Shown in pieces: positions 18,821 to 28,250 of a stretch of DNA of 64,000 nucleotides. This stretch comes from Sphingomonas sp. 7/4-4 (GTDB taxonomy: Bacteria > Pseudomonadota > Alphaproteobacteria > Sphingomonadales > Sphingomonadaceae). Position 1 is the first letter of the stretch. The number at the start of each line of letters is the position of its first letter. Location: NCBI RefSeq assembly GCF_027941955.1, contig NZ_CP115960.1, forward strand, positions 2,170,001 through 2,234,000, read 5' to 3'. Made by a program: the position numbers and the translations under genes. The notes beneath the pieces are model-generated. The model saw nothing but the letters and a program-made list of their open reading frames with translations. It was not told the DNA's origin and searched no databases.

Positions 18821-20084
18821 TGCTCAGGCTGCTGGCGCCGCTCGCGCTGATCTGCGCGGCGCCCGCGGCGGCGCAGAAGATCGAGGCGGTCGATCAGGTA
18901 TGGGCGGGGCACGAGGTGCCGTTCGCGCTCGTGGTGACCGAGGAGCGCATCTATGTCGGCTATTACGACGCGGCACGGCAGCTCAGCGTCGCCACCCGCC
19001 CGCGTGGCTCCTCGTGGTGGACCTACACCAGGCTGCCGAGCTGGGTCGGGTGGGACAGCCATAACCGCATCGCGATGGCAGTGGATGCGGCCGGGCAGCT
19101 GCACGTGACAGCGAATATGCACAATGATCCCCTGGTCTATTTCCGGACCAGCGTGGCGGGGGATGTGCGGACACTGACGCGGGTGCCGACGATGGTCGAA
19201 CCTGCGGCCGAGCGGAGCATGACATATCCCATGTTCCTCGAGGATGCGGACGGGCGGCTGATCTTCAAATATCGCGACGGCGGCAGTGGCCGTGGGCGCG
19301 AAATCTACAATGTTCAGGACGACGCAGGCTGGAAGCGGCTGACCGACGCACCGCTGGTCGATGGCGAAGGCAGGCGTAGCGCCTATTTCGTCGGGCCGGT
19401 GCTCGGGCCCGACGGCTGGTTCCACGCGATTTGGGTCTGGCGCGACACGCCTGATGCCGCGACCAACCACGACCTCTCTTATGCGCGCAGCCGCGATCTG
19501 GTGCGCTGGGAGCGCTCGGACGGCACCCCCTGCCCCTGCCGATCCGGCTGGGCGATGCAGAGGTGGTCGATCCGGTGCCGGCGCACGGCGGGATGATCAA
19601 CAACAACACTGTGCCCGGCTTCGACAGCGCAGGCCGCGTGGTGATCGCGTTCCACAAATATGATGCGGCGGGAAACACCCAGATGTTCGTCGCGCGGCGT
19701 GAAGCGAAAAGCTGGCGCGTGGTGCAGGCGAGCGACTGGAAGGGGTTTCGCTGGGACTTTGGCGGGATGGGCTCGCTCGATTTCCGGCTGCGCGTGGGAA
19801 CGCCGGTCATGGACGGGAAGACGCTGCCGGTCCCGGTAGTGCGCGACGGCAAGCCGATCGACCTGCTGCTCGACGGCGAGACGCTGGCGCGGATCGGCGA
19901 GCGGCCGGGCGTGATGCTGGCGGATCGGTTGGCAGGGCGGATCGAAGTGCCGGCTGGGATGCAACTCAACACCGTGGAGGATGCATCGGGGATGGCGATC
20001 GCCTGGGCGACATTGCCACCGAACCGGGATCTGCCGCGCGAGGAAGTGCCGGAGCCCCAGACGCTGCGTCTAATAGTGCCTTAG
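18820..20084 (+). CDS. Exported BNR_4 beta-propeller protein, candidate polysaccharide lyase (frame broken)
   Basis: A signal peptide ('LALICAAPAAAQ') is followed by repeated propeller blades: 'VYFRTSVAGDVRTLTRVP', 'IFKYRDGGSGRGREIYNV', 'FHAIWVWRDTPDAATNHDLS', then 'HGGMINNNTVPGFD'. This is the BNR_4 type (PF15892), which I recall as close to the ulvan-lyase propellers. The frame breaks near 19530 in a C-rich stretch; one base restores 421 residues. It is translationally coupled to the GH105 upstream, whose substrate is a lyase product, so a lyase acting on a rhamnose-uronate linkage is a reasonable but unproven idea. Confidence 0.75.
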
Positions 20085-20129
20085 CCACCCGTGATGGGTG
20101 GATCCGCCTTCCAATGTAGGAAAATCCAT

Positions 20130-20151
20130 GCCAGCCTCATGCTGGCTCTTT
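20130..20151 (+). terminator. Possible terminator after the GH105/BNR_4 pair
   Basis: 'gccagc', loop 'ctcat', 'gctggc', then 'tcttt'. A second hairpin, 'ccaccc'/'gggtgg' (20085-20101), lies immediately after the stop codon. Short stems and a weak T-tract, so the call is tentative. Confidence 0.35.
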
Positions 20152-20261
20152 GAATCGTCCAGCATCTCCCTACTTCCAAACGCAGCAATATTTCCTGCTC
20201 GCGCAACTTTATGAGCGAAACCGCGGGCAAAGTGTGAAGTTAAGCCGCGCTTTTCCTACAA

Positions 20262-21331
20262 TCAGCAATCCACCTTTCGCTCGGTCGGCGTGTGCGGCTG
20301 GATGCAGGGATGCGTGGGATAGGCTTCGAGGTCGAGCTCGGTCGCCTCGCGCACCACTTCCACCCGGTCGCCGGCATCCTTCATCTCGTAGAGCTTGCCC
20401 AGCGCGAAAGTGAAGGGCCGGTGGAGCACCATCATCAGGCGGCCGTCGAACGCGCGGAACAGCATGCCGTGGCCGCTGTCGCGACGGACCAGCGGGTCGA
20501 GCTGCTCCCAGGGGCCTTCGAGCTGGCCCGATTTCGAGCGCGCGATTCCTGGATGTAGCCGCGCTCGCCATAGCTCGACCAGAGCATCACCAATGTCCCG
20601 GCGCGCGTGCGGTAGAATTCGGGGCCGTCGGTCACCCAGACGGTGTCGCCGTCCGGCTGGGGCTGGCCCTTGGCCCAGGGCGCCTCGTTCGCGCGGAACA
20701 GGATTTTCGGCGGACCGGCGGCGGCAAGGCTGTCGTCGAGCGGGATCGCCTCGATCGTGCCGATCGTGGTCTGCAGCCATTCATGCGCATAGACGAGCCA
20801 CGGCTTGCCGGCTGCATCGACATGGAGCGTGCCGTCGAGCGTCATCATTTCCTTCGGCGCGACCGGCTCGCCGTTCCGGACGACGCGATACGGCCCGTCG
20901 ACCTTGTCCGCCACCGCGAGGATCGTGCCGCGGCGATAAGGCTTCCTGTTGCCTGTCGGCGGCAGCGTCGCGGCTTCGTCGTGGAAGGTGGTGAAGAGAT
21001 ACCATTTTCCCTTCCATTGATGCACCTCGGGCGCCCAGGCGCCGGCCCTGGCCCAGATGCTCTCGGGCAGCGTGAAGACCACGCGCGGGCGGCTCCAGTG
21101 CTTCAGATCCTTGCTCGTATAGACCATCGTGCCGAGCCGGCGCTCGCCGGTCATCGCGGTCTCGTTGCGCGTGAACAGATAATAGGTCTCCGATGCCTTG
21201 TCGGCGACGATGAACGGATCGTGGAGCTGCATTTCCGGGAGCAGCAGCGGCGCCTCGGCGGGCTTTGGCTGCGCGGCGGCGGGAGTCGCGACGAGGGCGC
21301 AGAACGCCACGAACAGATGCTTGAACCGCAT
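20262..21331 (-). CDS. Exported GH43-like glycoside hydrolase (frame broken)
   Basis: A signal peptide ('FVAFCALVATPAAA') is followed by a five-bladed propeller: 'LHDPFIVADKASETYYLF' supplies the base-position Asp, 'GAWAPEVHQWKGKWYLF' and 'TLDGTLHVD' follow, with 'WVTDGPEFYRT' after. Near 20550 the frame breaks; one base joins 'GERGYIQ' to 'IARSKSGQLEGPW' and 'GHGMLFRAFDGRLMMVLHRP'. The restored length is 356 residues. Likely an exo-acting arabinosidase, galactosidase or xylosidase on RG-I side chains. It reads in the same direction as the MFS gene 11 bases upstream. Confidence 0.85.
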
Positions 21332-21342
21332 TCCGGTTCCCC

Positions 21343-22584
21343 TCACGCCCGCGCCGCCGCGATCTGCTCCAGCGACTTGCCTTCGTTGCGCGGCGCCCAG
21401 ATCAGCCCGATCACGCCCGAAGCGACGAGGAAGCCGGTCAGGATCCACGCCAGCGTGGTGTAGTTGGTGCTCGCGAGCCACGGCACGAAGAAGCTCCAGA
21501 TGCCGAGACCGACCCGTACGATCGCGAAGGTCAGGCCCTGCGCGGTCGAGCGGATCGCGGTCGGGAAGAGTTCGGCCGACCAGAGCTGGAAGAAGCTCTG
21601 CGCGCCGAAACCGCCGGCCACGCCCATGATCACCACATGCGCGATATATACTTCCAGCGTGAAGCCGAAGATCGCGAGGATCGCCATGCCGATCACGTGC
21701 AGTGCCGCGGAGATACCGAACAGCAGCCGCTGATTGACCTTGTCCGACAGCGTCATGAAGATGGCGAAGATCGAGATCATCCCGATCAGGAAATAGCTCG
21801 CCGGTACGATCGTCTCGACCCACCCGGGCAGATTGTGCTCCTTGACCAGGAAGGGCGTGAAAAAGCCGTTGAAGCCTGCCCACAGGTTCCAGAAGCCATA
21901 CATCGAGGCCAGGAACAGCACCGCGCCGAGATAGCGCGGACTGAACAGCTCGCGCCAATTCTGGCTGAGCGCCCGGCCGGCCGAAGCAGCCTGCGCCTCT
22001 TCCCAGCGCTCGGACTCACGCATACGCGAGCGCAGGAAGGTCAGCGCGATCGCCAGCACCGCGAGATGCGCAAAGATCCAGCGGACGCCGGTGATTCCCC
22101 AGGGCTGGAGGAAGAACGCCGCGACCAGCACCGCGACCGGCCCCAGATACCATAGCAATTGCGCCACGCCCGAATGCGCGCCGCGCTTGTCGTCGGGCGC
22201 CTGCTCGGCGATCAGCGACCACGATGCGGGGATGTCGGCGCCGACTGCGAGGCCGACCAGCACGAAGCCCAGCACGATCATCCACGGCGCCGAGGCGAAC
22301 ACGAGGAAGAGCATGCCGAACGCGTAGAACAGCATGTCGTACTGGTAGATCTTCTTGCGCCCGAACTTGTCGCACAGGATGCCGCCGATCAGCGCGCCGA
22401 TGCCGGCAGATATGGCATTGGCGCTGAACGCGCCGATCAGACCGATAAAGCCGTCCGACAGACCGTAAATCTGCTTCCACAACCCAAGCGCCACCGATCC
22501 GGCGACGATCGATCCCGCGTCGATGTAGTTGGCGAGCCCGGCGAGAATCGTGTCGCGCCACTTATGGTCCCGAGTCTCGCTCAT
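21343..22584 (-). CDS. MFS transporter, probably for a sugar released from pectin
   Basis: 413 residues with twelve predicted membrane segments and the MFS loop 'GGILCDKFGRKKIYQYD' between segments 2 and 3. The N-terminus ('DTILAGLANYIDAGSIVAGS') resembles sugar-acid and sugar carriers of the major facilitator superfamily. It sits between the GH43-like gene and the rhamnono-lactonase, all on the minus strand with short gaps, so L-rhamnose or a related monosaccharide is the likely cargo. The frame is intact. Confidence 0.8.
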   Translation of the reverse strand: MSETRDHKWRDTILAGLANYIDAGSIVAGSVALGLWKQIYGLSDGFIGLIGAFSANAISAGIGALIGGILCDKFGRKKIYQYDMLFYAFGMLFLVFASAPWMIVLGFVLVGLAVGADIPASWSLIAEQAPDDKRGAHSGVAQLLWYLGPVAVLVAAFFLQPWGITGVRWIFAHLAVLAIALTFLRSRMRESERWEEAQAASAGRALSQNWRELFSPRYLGAVLFLASMYGFWNLWAGFNGFFTPFLVKEHNLPGWVETIVPASYFLIGMISIFAIFMTLSDKVNQRLLFGISAALHVIGMAILAIFGFTLEVYIAHVVIMGVAGGFGAQSFFQLWSAELFPTAIRSTAQGLTFAIVRVGLGIWSFFVPWLASTNYTTLAWILTGFLVASGVIGLIWAPRNEGKSLEQIAAARA

Positions 22585-22592
22585 ATGTCCCC

Positions 22593-23495
22593 TCAGATGC
22601 CCAGCCCGAGCCGGTAGATACGATCGGCGTTGCGCCCCCAGAGCGCGCGGCGCTCGTCTTCGCTGAAATCCACGGTGATCGCGTCATACGCGTCCAGATG
22701 TTGCGCGAAGCTGCCGAAGAGCTTGTCGGTCGGGAAGTCGCTGGCGAACATCGCGCGATCGGTGCCGAACAGGTCGATCGCATCGAGGATGTACGGCCGC
22801 GCCTGCTCCAAGGTCCATGGGCGATGGGTGAAGCCCATTCCCGAGAGCTTGGTGGCGACGTTGGGCAAGGCGGCGAGCGCGGCCATGCCGGTGCGCCATT
22901 GCTCCCACTCGCCGGGAACGGCCATGCCGCTATGGTTGATGACGACCTGTATTTCGGGGTGCCGGGCGATGAGCCTCGCCAGCCCCGGGAATTGGCCGGG
23001 ATAGGCCTGGAGATCGAAGCTCAGGCCATATTTGCCGAGCAACGCGAAGCCGCGGGCCCAAGCTTCGTCCTGCGTCACGTCGCGGGGCGAATACGTGCGG
23101 CGCGGATCCGGGTGCCAGTTGACGATATGGCGGATGCCGCGAACGGCATGGTGCGCGGCGTGCGCCTCGAGCAACGCCTCAACGCCCGGATCGTCGAGCG
23201 CGGCGAAGGCGATGATCGCATTGGGCATGCCGCGCGCGTCGGCGAGGCCCTGCAGCCATTCGGTCTCGGCGAGCGCGGCCGAAGCGTCTGCCCCCGCGTC
23301 GACATGGACGATGCCGCGGACATCCCAGCCCTCGGCGTCCGCAAGATAATCGTCGAGCAGATAGGTGCGCGCGATCGGCTCGACGCTGCCGTTCGGGCCA
23401 TCATCGGCGAACGGCGGCGTCAGCCAGGGATAAGCGATGCGGTCGAGATCCCAGAGATGCACATGGGCATCGATAAAGGGCAGATCGCGCGCCAT
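22593..23495 (-). CDS. Amidohydrolase-family L-rhamnono-lactonase (LRA2-like)
   Basis: 300 residues, a TIM-barrel hydrolase of the COG3618 type. Visible metal-site residues are 'IDAHVHLWD' at the N-terminus, 'VVINHSG' and 'MFASDFPTD'. In the non-phosphorylative L-rhamnose route this enzyme opens L-rhamnono-gamma-lactone to L-rhamnonate. The family also includes L-fuconolactonase, but every other enzyme of the rhamnose route is adjacent (23614-28250), which makes the rhamnose assignment the best one. It is separated from the next gene by a palindromic repeat. Confidence 0.8.
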   Translation of the reverse strand: MARDLPFIDAHVHLWDLDRIAYPWLTPPFADDGPNGSVEPIARTYLLDDYLADAEGWDVRGIVHVDAGADASAALAETEWLQGLADARGMPNAIIAFAALDDPGVEALLEAHAAHHAVRGIRHIVNWHPDPRRTYSPRDVTQDEAWARGFALLGKYGLSFDLQAYPGQFPGLARLIARHPEIQVVINHSGMAVPGEWEQWRTGMAALAALPNVATKLSGMGFTHRPWTLEQARPYILDAIDLFGTDRAMFASDFPTDKLFGSFAQHLDAYDAITVDFSEDERRALWGRNADRIYRLGLGI

Positions 23496-23521
23496 TTCCT
23501 CTCTCCTGGTCCTCTCTTTTT

Positions 23522-23604
23522 CGTCACCCCGGCGAAGGCCGGGGTCCAGAGTTTCTTTGCCGTCCCGCTCCTGGCTCTGGATCCCGGCTTTCGCCGGGAT
23601 GACG
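23522..23604. repeat. Sphingomonad palindromic intergenic repeat, copy A
   Basis: Imperfect inverted repeat: 'cgtcaccccggcgaaggcc' at one end and 'ggctttcgccgggatgacg' at the other, with 'ccagag'/'ctctgg' closer to the centre. The same element recurs at 35648 and 43073, with a diverged form at 45527. It lies between the lactonase and dehydrogenase genes and could act as a transcript hairpin. Confidence 0.85.
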
Positions 23605-23613
23605 GAGATTGGC

Positions 23614-24363
23614 TTAGTACGTCGTGCGCCCGCCCGACGTGTCGAAGGTCGAAGCCGTGGTGAAGCTGCATTCCTCGCTCGCCATGAACAGGATCATCGC
23701 GGCGCTCTCTTCGGCCTCGCCGAGGCGGCCCATCGGGATCTTCGAGCGCATGTAATCGACCTGGCTCGCGGGGAGCTGGTCGAGGATCGGGCTCTCGAAC
23801 GTGGCCGGAGTCAGTGCATTGGCGATGATGCCCTTGCCCGCCAATTCCTTGCCGAGCGACTTGGTGAGGCCGATCACGCCCGCCTTGGAAGCCGAATAGG
23901 CCGAGGCGTTGGGATTGCCTTCCTTGCCCGCCACCGAGGCGACGTTGACGATGCGGCCATAGCCGTTCGCCAGCATGTGTGGGACGACCGCGCGGCAGCA
24001 ATAGAACAGCCCGTGCAGGTTGATCGCGACGACGCGCTCCCAACTGTCGAGCGGATATTCGTGGACGGGCGCGGTCGCGCCGGTGATGCCCGCCGAGCAG
24101 ACGAGGACGTCGACCCGGCCGAGCGCCGCGGCGGTCTCGCCGGCGGCAGCGGCGACGGCGGCGGCATCGGAGACATCGAGCGTAGCGGTGTGCGTCGCGC
24201 CGACCTTGGCCGCCGCCTCGGCGATTGCGTCAGCGTTGACATCCCACAGCGCGACCTTGCCGCCCTCGGCGACGAAGCGCCGCGCGACGGCGCGGCCGAG
24301 CCCGGAGGCGCCGCCGGTGATGATCGCGGTGCGGCCCGCGAAGCGATCGGGGTACAGCGTCAT
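23614..24363 (-). CDS. SDR-family 2-keto-3-deoxy-L-rhamnonate 4-dehydrogenase (LRA5-like)
   Basis: About 249 residues from ATG 24363, which overlaps the upstream hydrolase stop (ATGA); the longer open frame upstream lies inside that gene and is not used. The classical SDR features are 'AIITGGASGLGRAVARRF', 'LVCSAGITG', 'VNVASVAG' and catalytic 'SAYSASKAG'. It is inferred to oxidise 2-keto-3-deoxy-L-rhamnonate to the 2,4-diketo acid because it is coupled to the acylpyruvate-type hydrolase that takes that product and lies beside L-rhamnonate dehydratase. Confidence 0.82.
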   Translation of the reverse strand: MTLYPDRFAGRTAIITGGASGLGRAVARRFVAEGGKVALWDVNADAIAEAAAKVGATHTATLDVSDAAAVAAAAGETAAALGRVDVLVCSAGITGATAPVHEYPLDSWERVVAINLHGLFYCCRAVVPHMLANGYGRIVNVASVAGKEGNPNASAYSASKAGVIGLTKSLGKELAGKGIIANALTPATFESPILDQLPASQVDYMRSKIPMGRLGEAEESAAMILFMASEECSFTTASTFDTSGGRTTY

Positions 24364-25214
24364 TCGGCCACCCACGCCACGAATTCCTGGCGCTGCTCGC
24401 CGAGCTTCTCGATGCCGAGAGTGACGACGTCGCCCGCCTTCAGATACCAAGGCTCGGGCTTCTGGCCGAGGCCGACGCCGGGCGGCGTGCCGGTGGTGAT
24501 GACATCGCCGGGCTCGAGGATCATGAACTGCGACAGATAGGCTATGATCTGCGCGACGGTGAAGATCATCGTCTTCGTCGACCCATCCTGCTTGCGCTCG
24601 CCGTTCACGTCGAGCCACATCGACAGATTCTGCGGATCACCAACCTCGTCGGCGGTGACCAGCCACGGGCCGATCGGGCCAAAGGTCGGGAAACCCTTGC
24701 CCTTGTCCCAGGTCGCGCCGCGCTCGGTCTGCCAATGACGCTCGGAAATGTCGTCGATCACGCAATAGCCTGCGACATAGGAAAGCGCATCGGCTTCCTC
24801 GACATAGGAAGCGCGCTTGCCGATCACGACGCCGAGTTCGACTTCCCAATCGGTCTTCTTCGAATCCTTCGGGATCGTCACCGGATCGTTCGGGCCCTGG
24901 ATGCAAGTCACCCACTTCTGGAACACCACCGGTTCTTCCGGAATTGGCAGGTTCGATTCGGCCGCGTGATCGGCATAGTTCAGCCCGATCGCGACGAATT
25001 GCCGCGTGCCGGTGACGCAGGCGCCGTAGCGCGGATTGCCCTCGGCCTTCGGCAGCGACGCCGGATCGATCGCGGCGAGCTTCGCCAGCCCGGCAGGCGA
25101 GATTTCGGCCGGGCCGAGATCGGCGATGACGCCGGACAAGTCGCGGATCGCGCCATCGGCATCGATCAGGCCGGGGCGTTCGCTTCCGGCGGGTCCAAAT
25201 CGGCAGAGTTTCAT
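24360..25214 (-). CDS. FAH-family 2,4-diketo-3-deoxy-L-rhamnonate hydrolase (LRA6-like)
   Basis: 284 residues. The FAH fold is shown by 'FVAIGLNYADHAAE', the metal-binding 'DWEVELGVVIGK', 'GYCVIDDISERHWQ', 'KGFPTFGPIGPWLVT' and 'PGDVITTGTPPGVGLGQKP'. In the diketo-hydrolase branch it cleaves 2,4-diketo-3-deoxy-L-rhamnonate to pyruvate and L-lactate. It is the second gene after L-rhamnonate dehydratase, with 19 bases between. The frame is intact. Confidence 0.88.
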   Translation of the reverse strand: MKLCRFGPAGSERPGLIDADGAIRDLSGVIADLGPAEISPAGLAKLAAIDPASLPKAEGNPRYGACVTGTRQFVAIGLNYADHAAESNLPIPEEPVVFQKWVTCIQGPNDPVTIPKDSKKTDWEVELGVVIGKRASYVEEADALSYVAGYCVIDDISERHWQTERGATWDKGKGFPTFGPIGPWLVTADEVGDPQNLSMWLDVNGERKQDGSTKTMIFTVAQIIAYLSQFMILEPGDVITTGTPPGVGLGQKPEPWYLKAGDVVTLGIEKLGEQRQEFVAWVAE

Positions 25215-25233
25215 GAGGTCAGGTCTCTCGCTC

Positions 25234-26430
25234 TCAGTGCGTGTAGGGGCGGTGCATCGGCAGATCGCGATTGAGCTCGACCCCGAAGCCGGGCTTGTCG
25301 AGCGCGCTCACGTGCAGGCGCCCGTTCACGGGCACCGGTTCGCCGATCAATTGCGGGTGGAACATCGGAACGACTTCGGTCGGCCCGGGATGCATCATCA
25401 GGAACTCGGCGAACGGGCTGTTATGCCGGGTGATGACGAAGTGGTAGCTGTACACCGACGAGCCGTGCGGAATCATCAGCACGCCCTTGCTGTCGGCATA
25501 ATTGGCGATCTTGATCAGCTCGGTGACGCCGCCGCACCAGCCCACGTCGGGCTGGATGATGTCGCAGCATTCCATGTCCATCAGCATGCGGAAACCCCAG
25601 CGAGTCGCCTCATGCTCGCCGGTGGTGACCAGCAGGCCCTTGGGGGCGTTCTTCTTGAGTGCGGCATAGGCCCAGTAATCGTCAGGGCTCAGCGCTTCCT
25701 CGATCCATTTGAGCCCGCACTCGTCATACGCCCGGTGCGCAAGGCGCGTGGCATAGTCGAGATCGAGGCTCATCCAGCAATCGAGCATCAGCCAGAAATC
25801 GTCGCCGACGCGAGAGCGCATCTCGGCGAGCTCGGCGATGTTCTTGTGCAGGCCTTCGAGACCCTCCGCCGGGCCATGGTGCAGCGGCAGCTTGCCGCCG
25901 ATGAAGCCGAGCTCCTTGGCCACATCGGGCCGCGCGCCGGTCGCGTAGAATTGCAGCTCGTCGCGCACCGCGCCGCCGAGCATCTGGTAGACCGGCTCGC
26001 CGCGCAGCTTGCCGAGCAGGTCCCAGAGCGCGAGGTCGACTCTCGAGATGGCGTTCACGACAAGGCCCTTGCGGCCGTAATATTGCGTCGAGAAGTACAT
26101 CTGGTCCCAGATCTTCTCATATTCGGTCGGGCTGCGGCCTTCGAGGAAGCGCGCGAGATGCTTCTCGACGATGAACGCGGCAGGCTCGCCGCCGGTGGTC
26201 ACCGCGAAGCCGATCGTGCCGTCCTCGGCCTCGATCTCGACGATCAAGGTGCCGAGCACGTTGATGCCGAAGCTCTGGCGCGACTGGCGATATTCGGGAT
26301 AGCGCGCCATCGGGGTGGCGATGTGATTGTCGATCCAGTGCCCTTCGCCCTGATCGTGATAATCGGCGCCGCCGCCGCGGACGGTGTACGCACGTACCTG
26401 CTTGATCTTCGAAAGCCCGGCTGCAGCCAC
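25234..26430 (-). CDS. L-rhamnonate dehydratase (enolase superfamily)
   Basis: About 398 residues from GTG 26430 ('[17 protein letters not shown]'), preceded by 'aaagggg'. The rhamnonate dehydratase signature is strong: '[20 protein letters not shown]', '[15 protein letters not shown]', metal ligands in 'LMLDCW', '[12 protein letters not shown]' and '[14 protein letters not shown]', then '[19 protein letters not shown]' and '[12 protein letters not shown]' with the catalytic His. It removes water from L-rhamnonate to give 2-keto-3-deoxy-L-rhamnonate. It is divergent from the IclR gene, with about 200 bases between. Confidence 0.92.
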   Translation of the reverse strand: MAAAGLSKIKQVRAYTVRGGGADYHDQGEGHWIDNHIATPMARYPEYRQSRQSFGINVLGTLIVEIEAEDGTIGFAVTTGGEPAAFIVEKHLARFLEGRSPTEYEKIWDQMYFSTQYYGRKGLVVNAISRVDLALWDLLGKLRGEPVYQMLGGAVRDELQFYATGARPDVAKELGFIGGKLPLHHGPAEGLEGLHKNIAELAEMRSRVGDDFWLMLDCWMSLDLDYATRLAHRAYDECGLKWIEEALSPDDYWAYAALKKNAPKGLLVTTGEHEATRWGFRMLMDMECCDIIQPDVGWCGGVTELIKIANYADSKGVLMIPHGSSVYSYHFVITRHNSPFAEFLMMHPGPTEVVPMFHPQLIGEPVPVNGRLHVSALDKPGFGVELNRDLPMHRPYTH

Positions 26431-26512
26431 GTCTTCTGATCCCCTTTGCGGTGCCCATACCACATCTGGACACGGCGACTGATAATGTGAAAAATTGCGA
26501 GCGTGACATACC

Positions 26513-26522
26513 ATCATATGAT
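26513..26522. promoter_or_regulatory. Palindrome in the divergent rhamnonate dehydratase/iclR control region
   Basis: 'atcatatgat' is a perfect 10-base palindrome in the roughly 205-base gap between the two divergent genes. Its place suits an operator for the IclR-type protein encoded beside it. Only the symmetry and the position are evidence. Confidence 0.35.
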
Positions 26523-26635
26523 ACGCCGCACCGCGTTGCCTGACTGAACGGGTCTGGCGGGTGCCGAAATGCTCCGCCGCTTCGCACCCCTCCTGATGCT
26601 TTACTTTCTCACTTTATGGGATAGGATGTTACGAG

Positions 26636-27465
26636 ATGAGACGCGACACGTCAAACGCTGAATCGGAAACGACGAGCAAGAAAGCGGGCCCCAAGGTACA
26701 GGGCAGCCAGACGCTGATCCGTGGGCTCGACATGCTCGACAAGGTGATCGACGGCCCGATCAAGCTCGCCGAGCTGTCCGCGCGGATGTCGCTCACACGT
26801 TCGACCACGCATCGCCTCGCCAATGCGCTGATCGACCGCGGCTTCCTCACCTATCTCCCGCGCGACGGCTATCAGCTCGGCCCCAAGCTGATCCAGTTGG
26901 GCTTCCTCGCGCAGAGCCAGGCCGACATCGTCCAGATCGCCCGCCCGCGCATGGAAGAGCTCGCCGCCGCGTCCGAGGATACGGTGCATCTCGGCCGGAT
27001 GGACGGCGACCTCGCGCTCTATCTGGACAAGATTCCGGGGCGCCGCCGCGTCGAGATATCGAGCCGGATCGGCGATCGCCAGCCGCTCACCTCGACCGGG
27101 CTCGGCAAGGCGTTGCTCGTCGACGGCAGCGAAGCCGAATGGACCCGGCTGTTCGAGGCCGACCAGTCGCATGGCGCGCCGCGTGCCGATCGCGAACAGT
27201 GGTTCGAACGGATGCGCGGTTATGCCGAGGCGGGCCACGCCTACGACCTCGAGGAGAATGAGGATCAGATCCGCTGCGTCGCCGCCCCGGTGCGCGACGT
27301 TTCCGGAAAGATCGTCGCGGCGATCAGCGTGTCGAGCGCGGCGCAGTACATGGACGACGAGCGGATGGCGGCGCTGAGCTCGAAGTGCGCGACACCGCGC
27401 AGCGGATCAGCACCGATCTGGGCTGGAGCCCCGATGTGCGCCCGCCGCGCCGCGCACGCAGATAG
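26636..27465 (+). CDS. IclR-family transcriptional regulator of the rhamnose genes (frame broken near the end)
   Basis: An N-terminal winged helix ('LIRGLDMLDKVIDGPIKL', 'LTRSTTHRLANALIDRGFL') is followed by the IclR effector domain ('EDTVHLGRMDGDLALYL', 'SRIGDRQPLTSTGLGKALL', 'EENEDQIRCVAAPVRD', 'AAISVSSAA'). The frame breaks near 27380; one base restores the tail 'EVRDTAQRISTDLGWSPDV' and a TAG at 27465, 276 residues in all. As sequenced, the first frame runs far on into other genes, which is an artefact. It lies between divergent L-rhamnose genes and probably responds to L-rhamnose or a pathway acid. Confidence 0.88.
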
Positions 27466-27485
27466 TCTTACCCAGGAGAGACCAG

Positions 27486-28250
27486 GTGAAGTTGTTGGAA
27501 GGCAAGACCGTGCTCGTCACGGGCGCATCGACGGGCATCGGCCGCGCGGCGGCGGTCGGCGCCGCCAGGGCCGGTGCCGATGTCGTGATCAACTATCACA
27601 GCCGCGACGCCGATGCCGCGGCCTGCGTCGCCGAGATCGAGGCGGCGGGCCAGCGCGGTCTCGCGATCAAGGGCGACGTTGCCGCACCCGAGACCGCGAC
27701 CGAGTTCGTGGCGAAAGCGGTCGAGGCGTTCGGCAAGGTCGACGTGATGGTGTCGAACGCCGGCATCTGCCCCTTCCACTCCTTCCTCGACATGCCGGTC
27801 GAGACTGTCCAGCGCACGGTGCAGGTCAATCTGCTCGGCGGCTATTTCATGTGCCAGGCCGCAGCCAACCAGATGGTGAAGCAGGGCCATGGCGGCGCGC
27901 TGATCGCGGTCTCGTCGATCTCGGCGCTGGTCGGCGGCGAATACCAGACGCATTACACACCCACCAAGGCGGGGCTCCATTCGCTGATGCAATCGACGGC
28001 GATTGCGCTCGGCAAGCACAATATACGCTGCAATTCGGTGCTGCCGGGCACGATCCTCACCGAGATCAACAAGGACGACCTCGCCGACGAGGAGAAGCGC
28101 AAGTACATGGAAGGCCGCATCCCGCTCGGCCGATTGGGCCGGGCCGAGGATCTCGCCGGCCCGATCGTGTTCCTCGCTTCCGATATGGCGGCCTATGTCA
28201 CCGGCGCGGCTTTGCTGGTCGACGGCGGCGCGTTCGTGAACCTGCAGTGA
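27486..28250 (+). CDS. L-rhamnose 1-dehydrogenase (SDR family)
   Basis: 254 residues from GTG 27486, 20 bases after the iclR stop. SDR motifs are 'VLVTGASTGIGRAAA', 'VSNAGICPFHSFLDMP', 'AVSSISALVGG' and the active-site 'HYTPTKAGLHSLMQS'; the C-terminus is 'LLVDGGAFVNLQ'. The stretches around 'NAGICPFHSFLDMP' and 'YTPTKAGL' closely match, from memory, characterised bacterial L-rhamnose 1-dehydrogenases. It oxidises L-rhamnose to L-rhamnono-1,4-lactone, the first step of the pathway. Its stop overlaps the GTG of the esterase gene. Confidence 0.9.
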   Translation: MKLLEGKTVLVTGASTGIGRAAAVGAARAGADVVINYHSRDADAAACVAEIEAAGQRGLAIKGDVAAPETATEFVAKAVEAFGKVDVMVSNAGICPFHSFLDMPVETVQRTVQVNLLGGYFMCQAAANQMVKQGHGGALIAVSSISALVGGEYQTHYTPTKAGLHSLMQSTAIALGKHNIRCNSVLPGTILTEINKDDLADEEKRKYMEGRIPLGRLGRAEDLAGPIVFLASDMAAYVTGAALLVDGGAFVNLQ

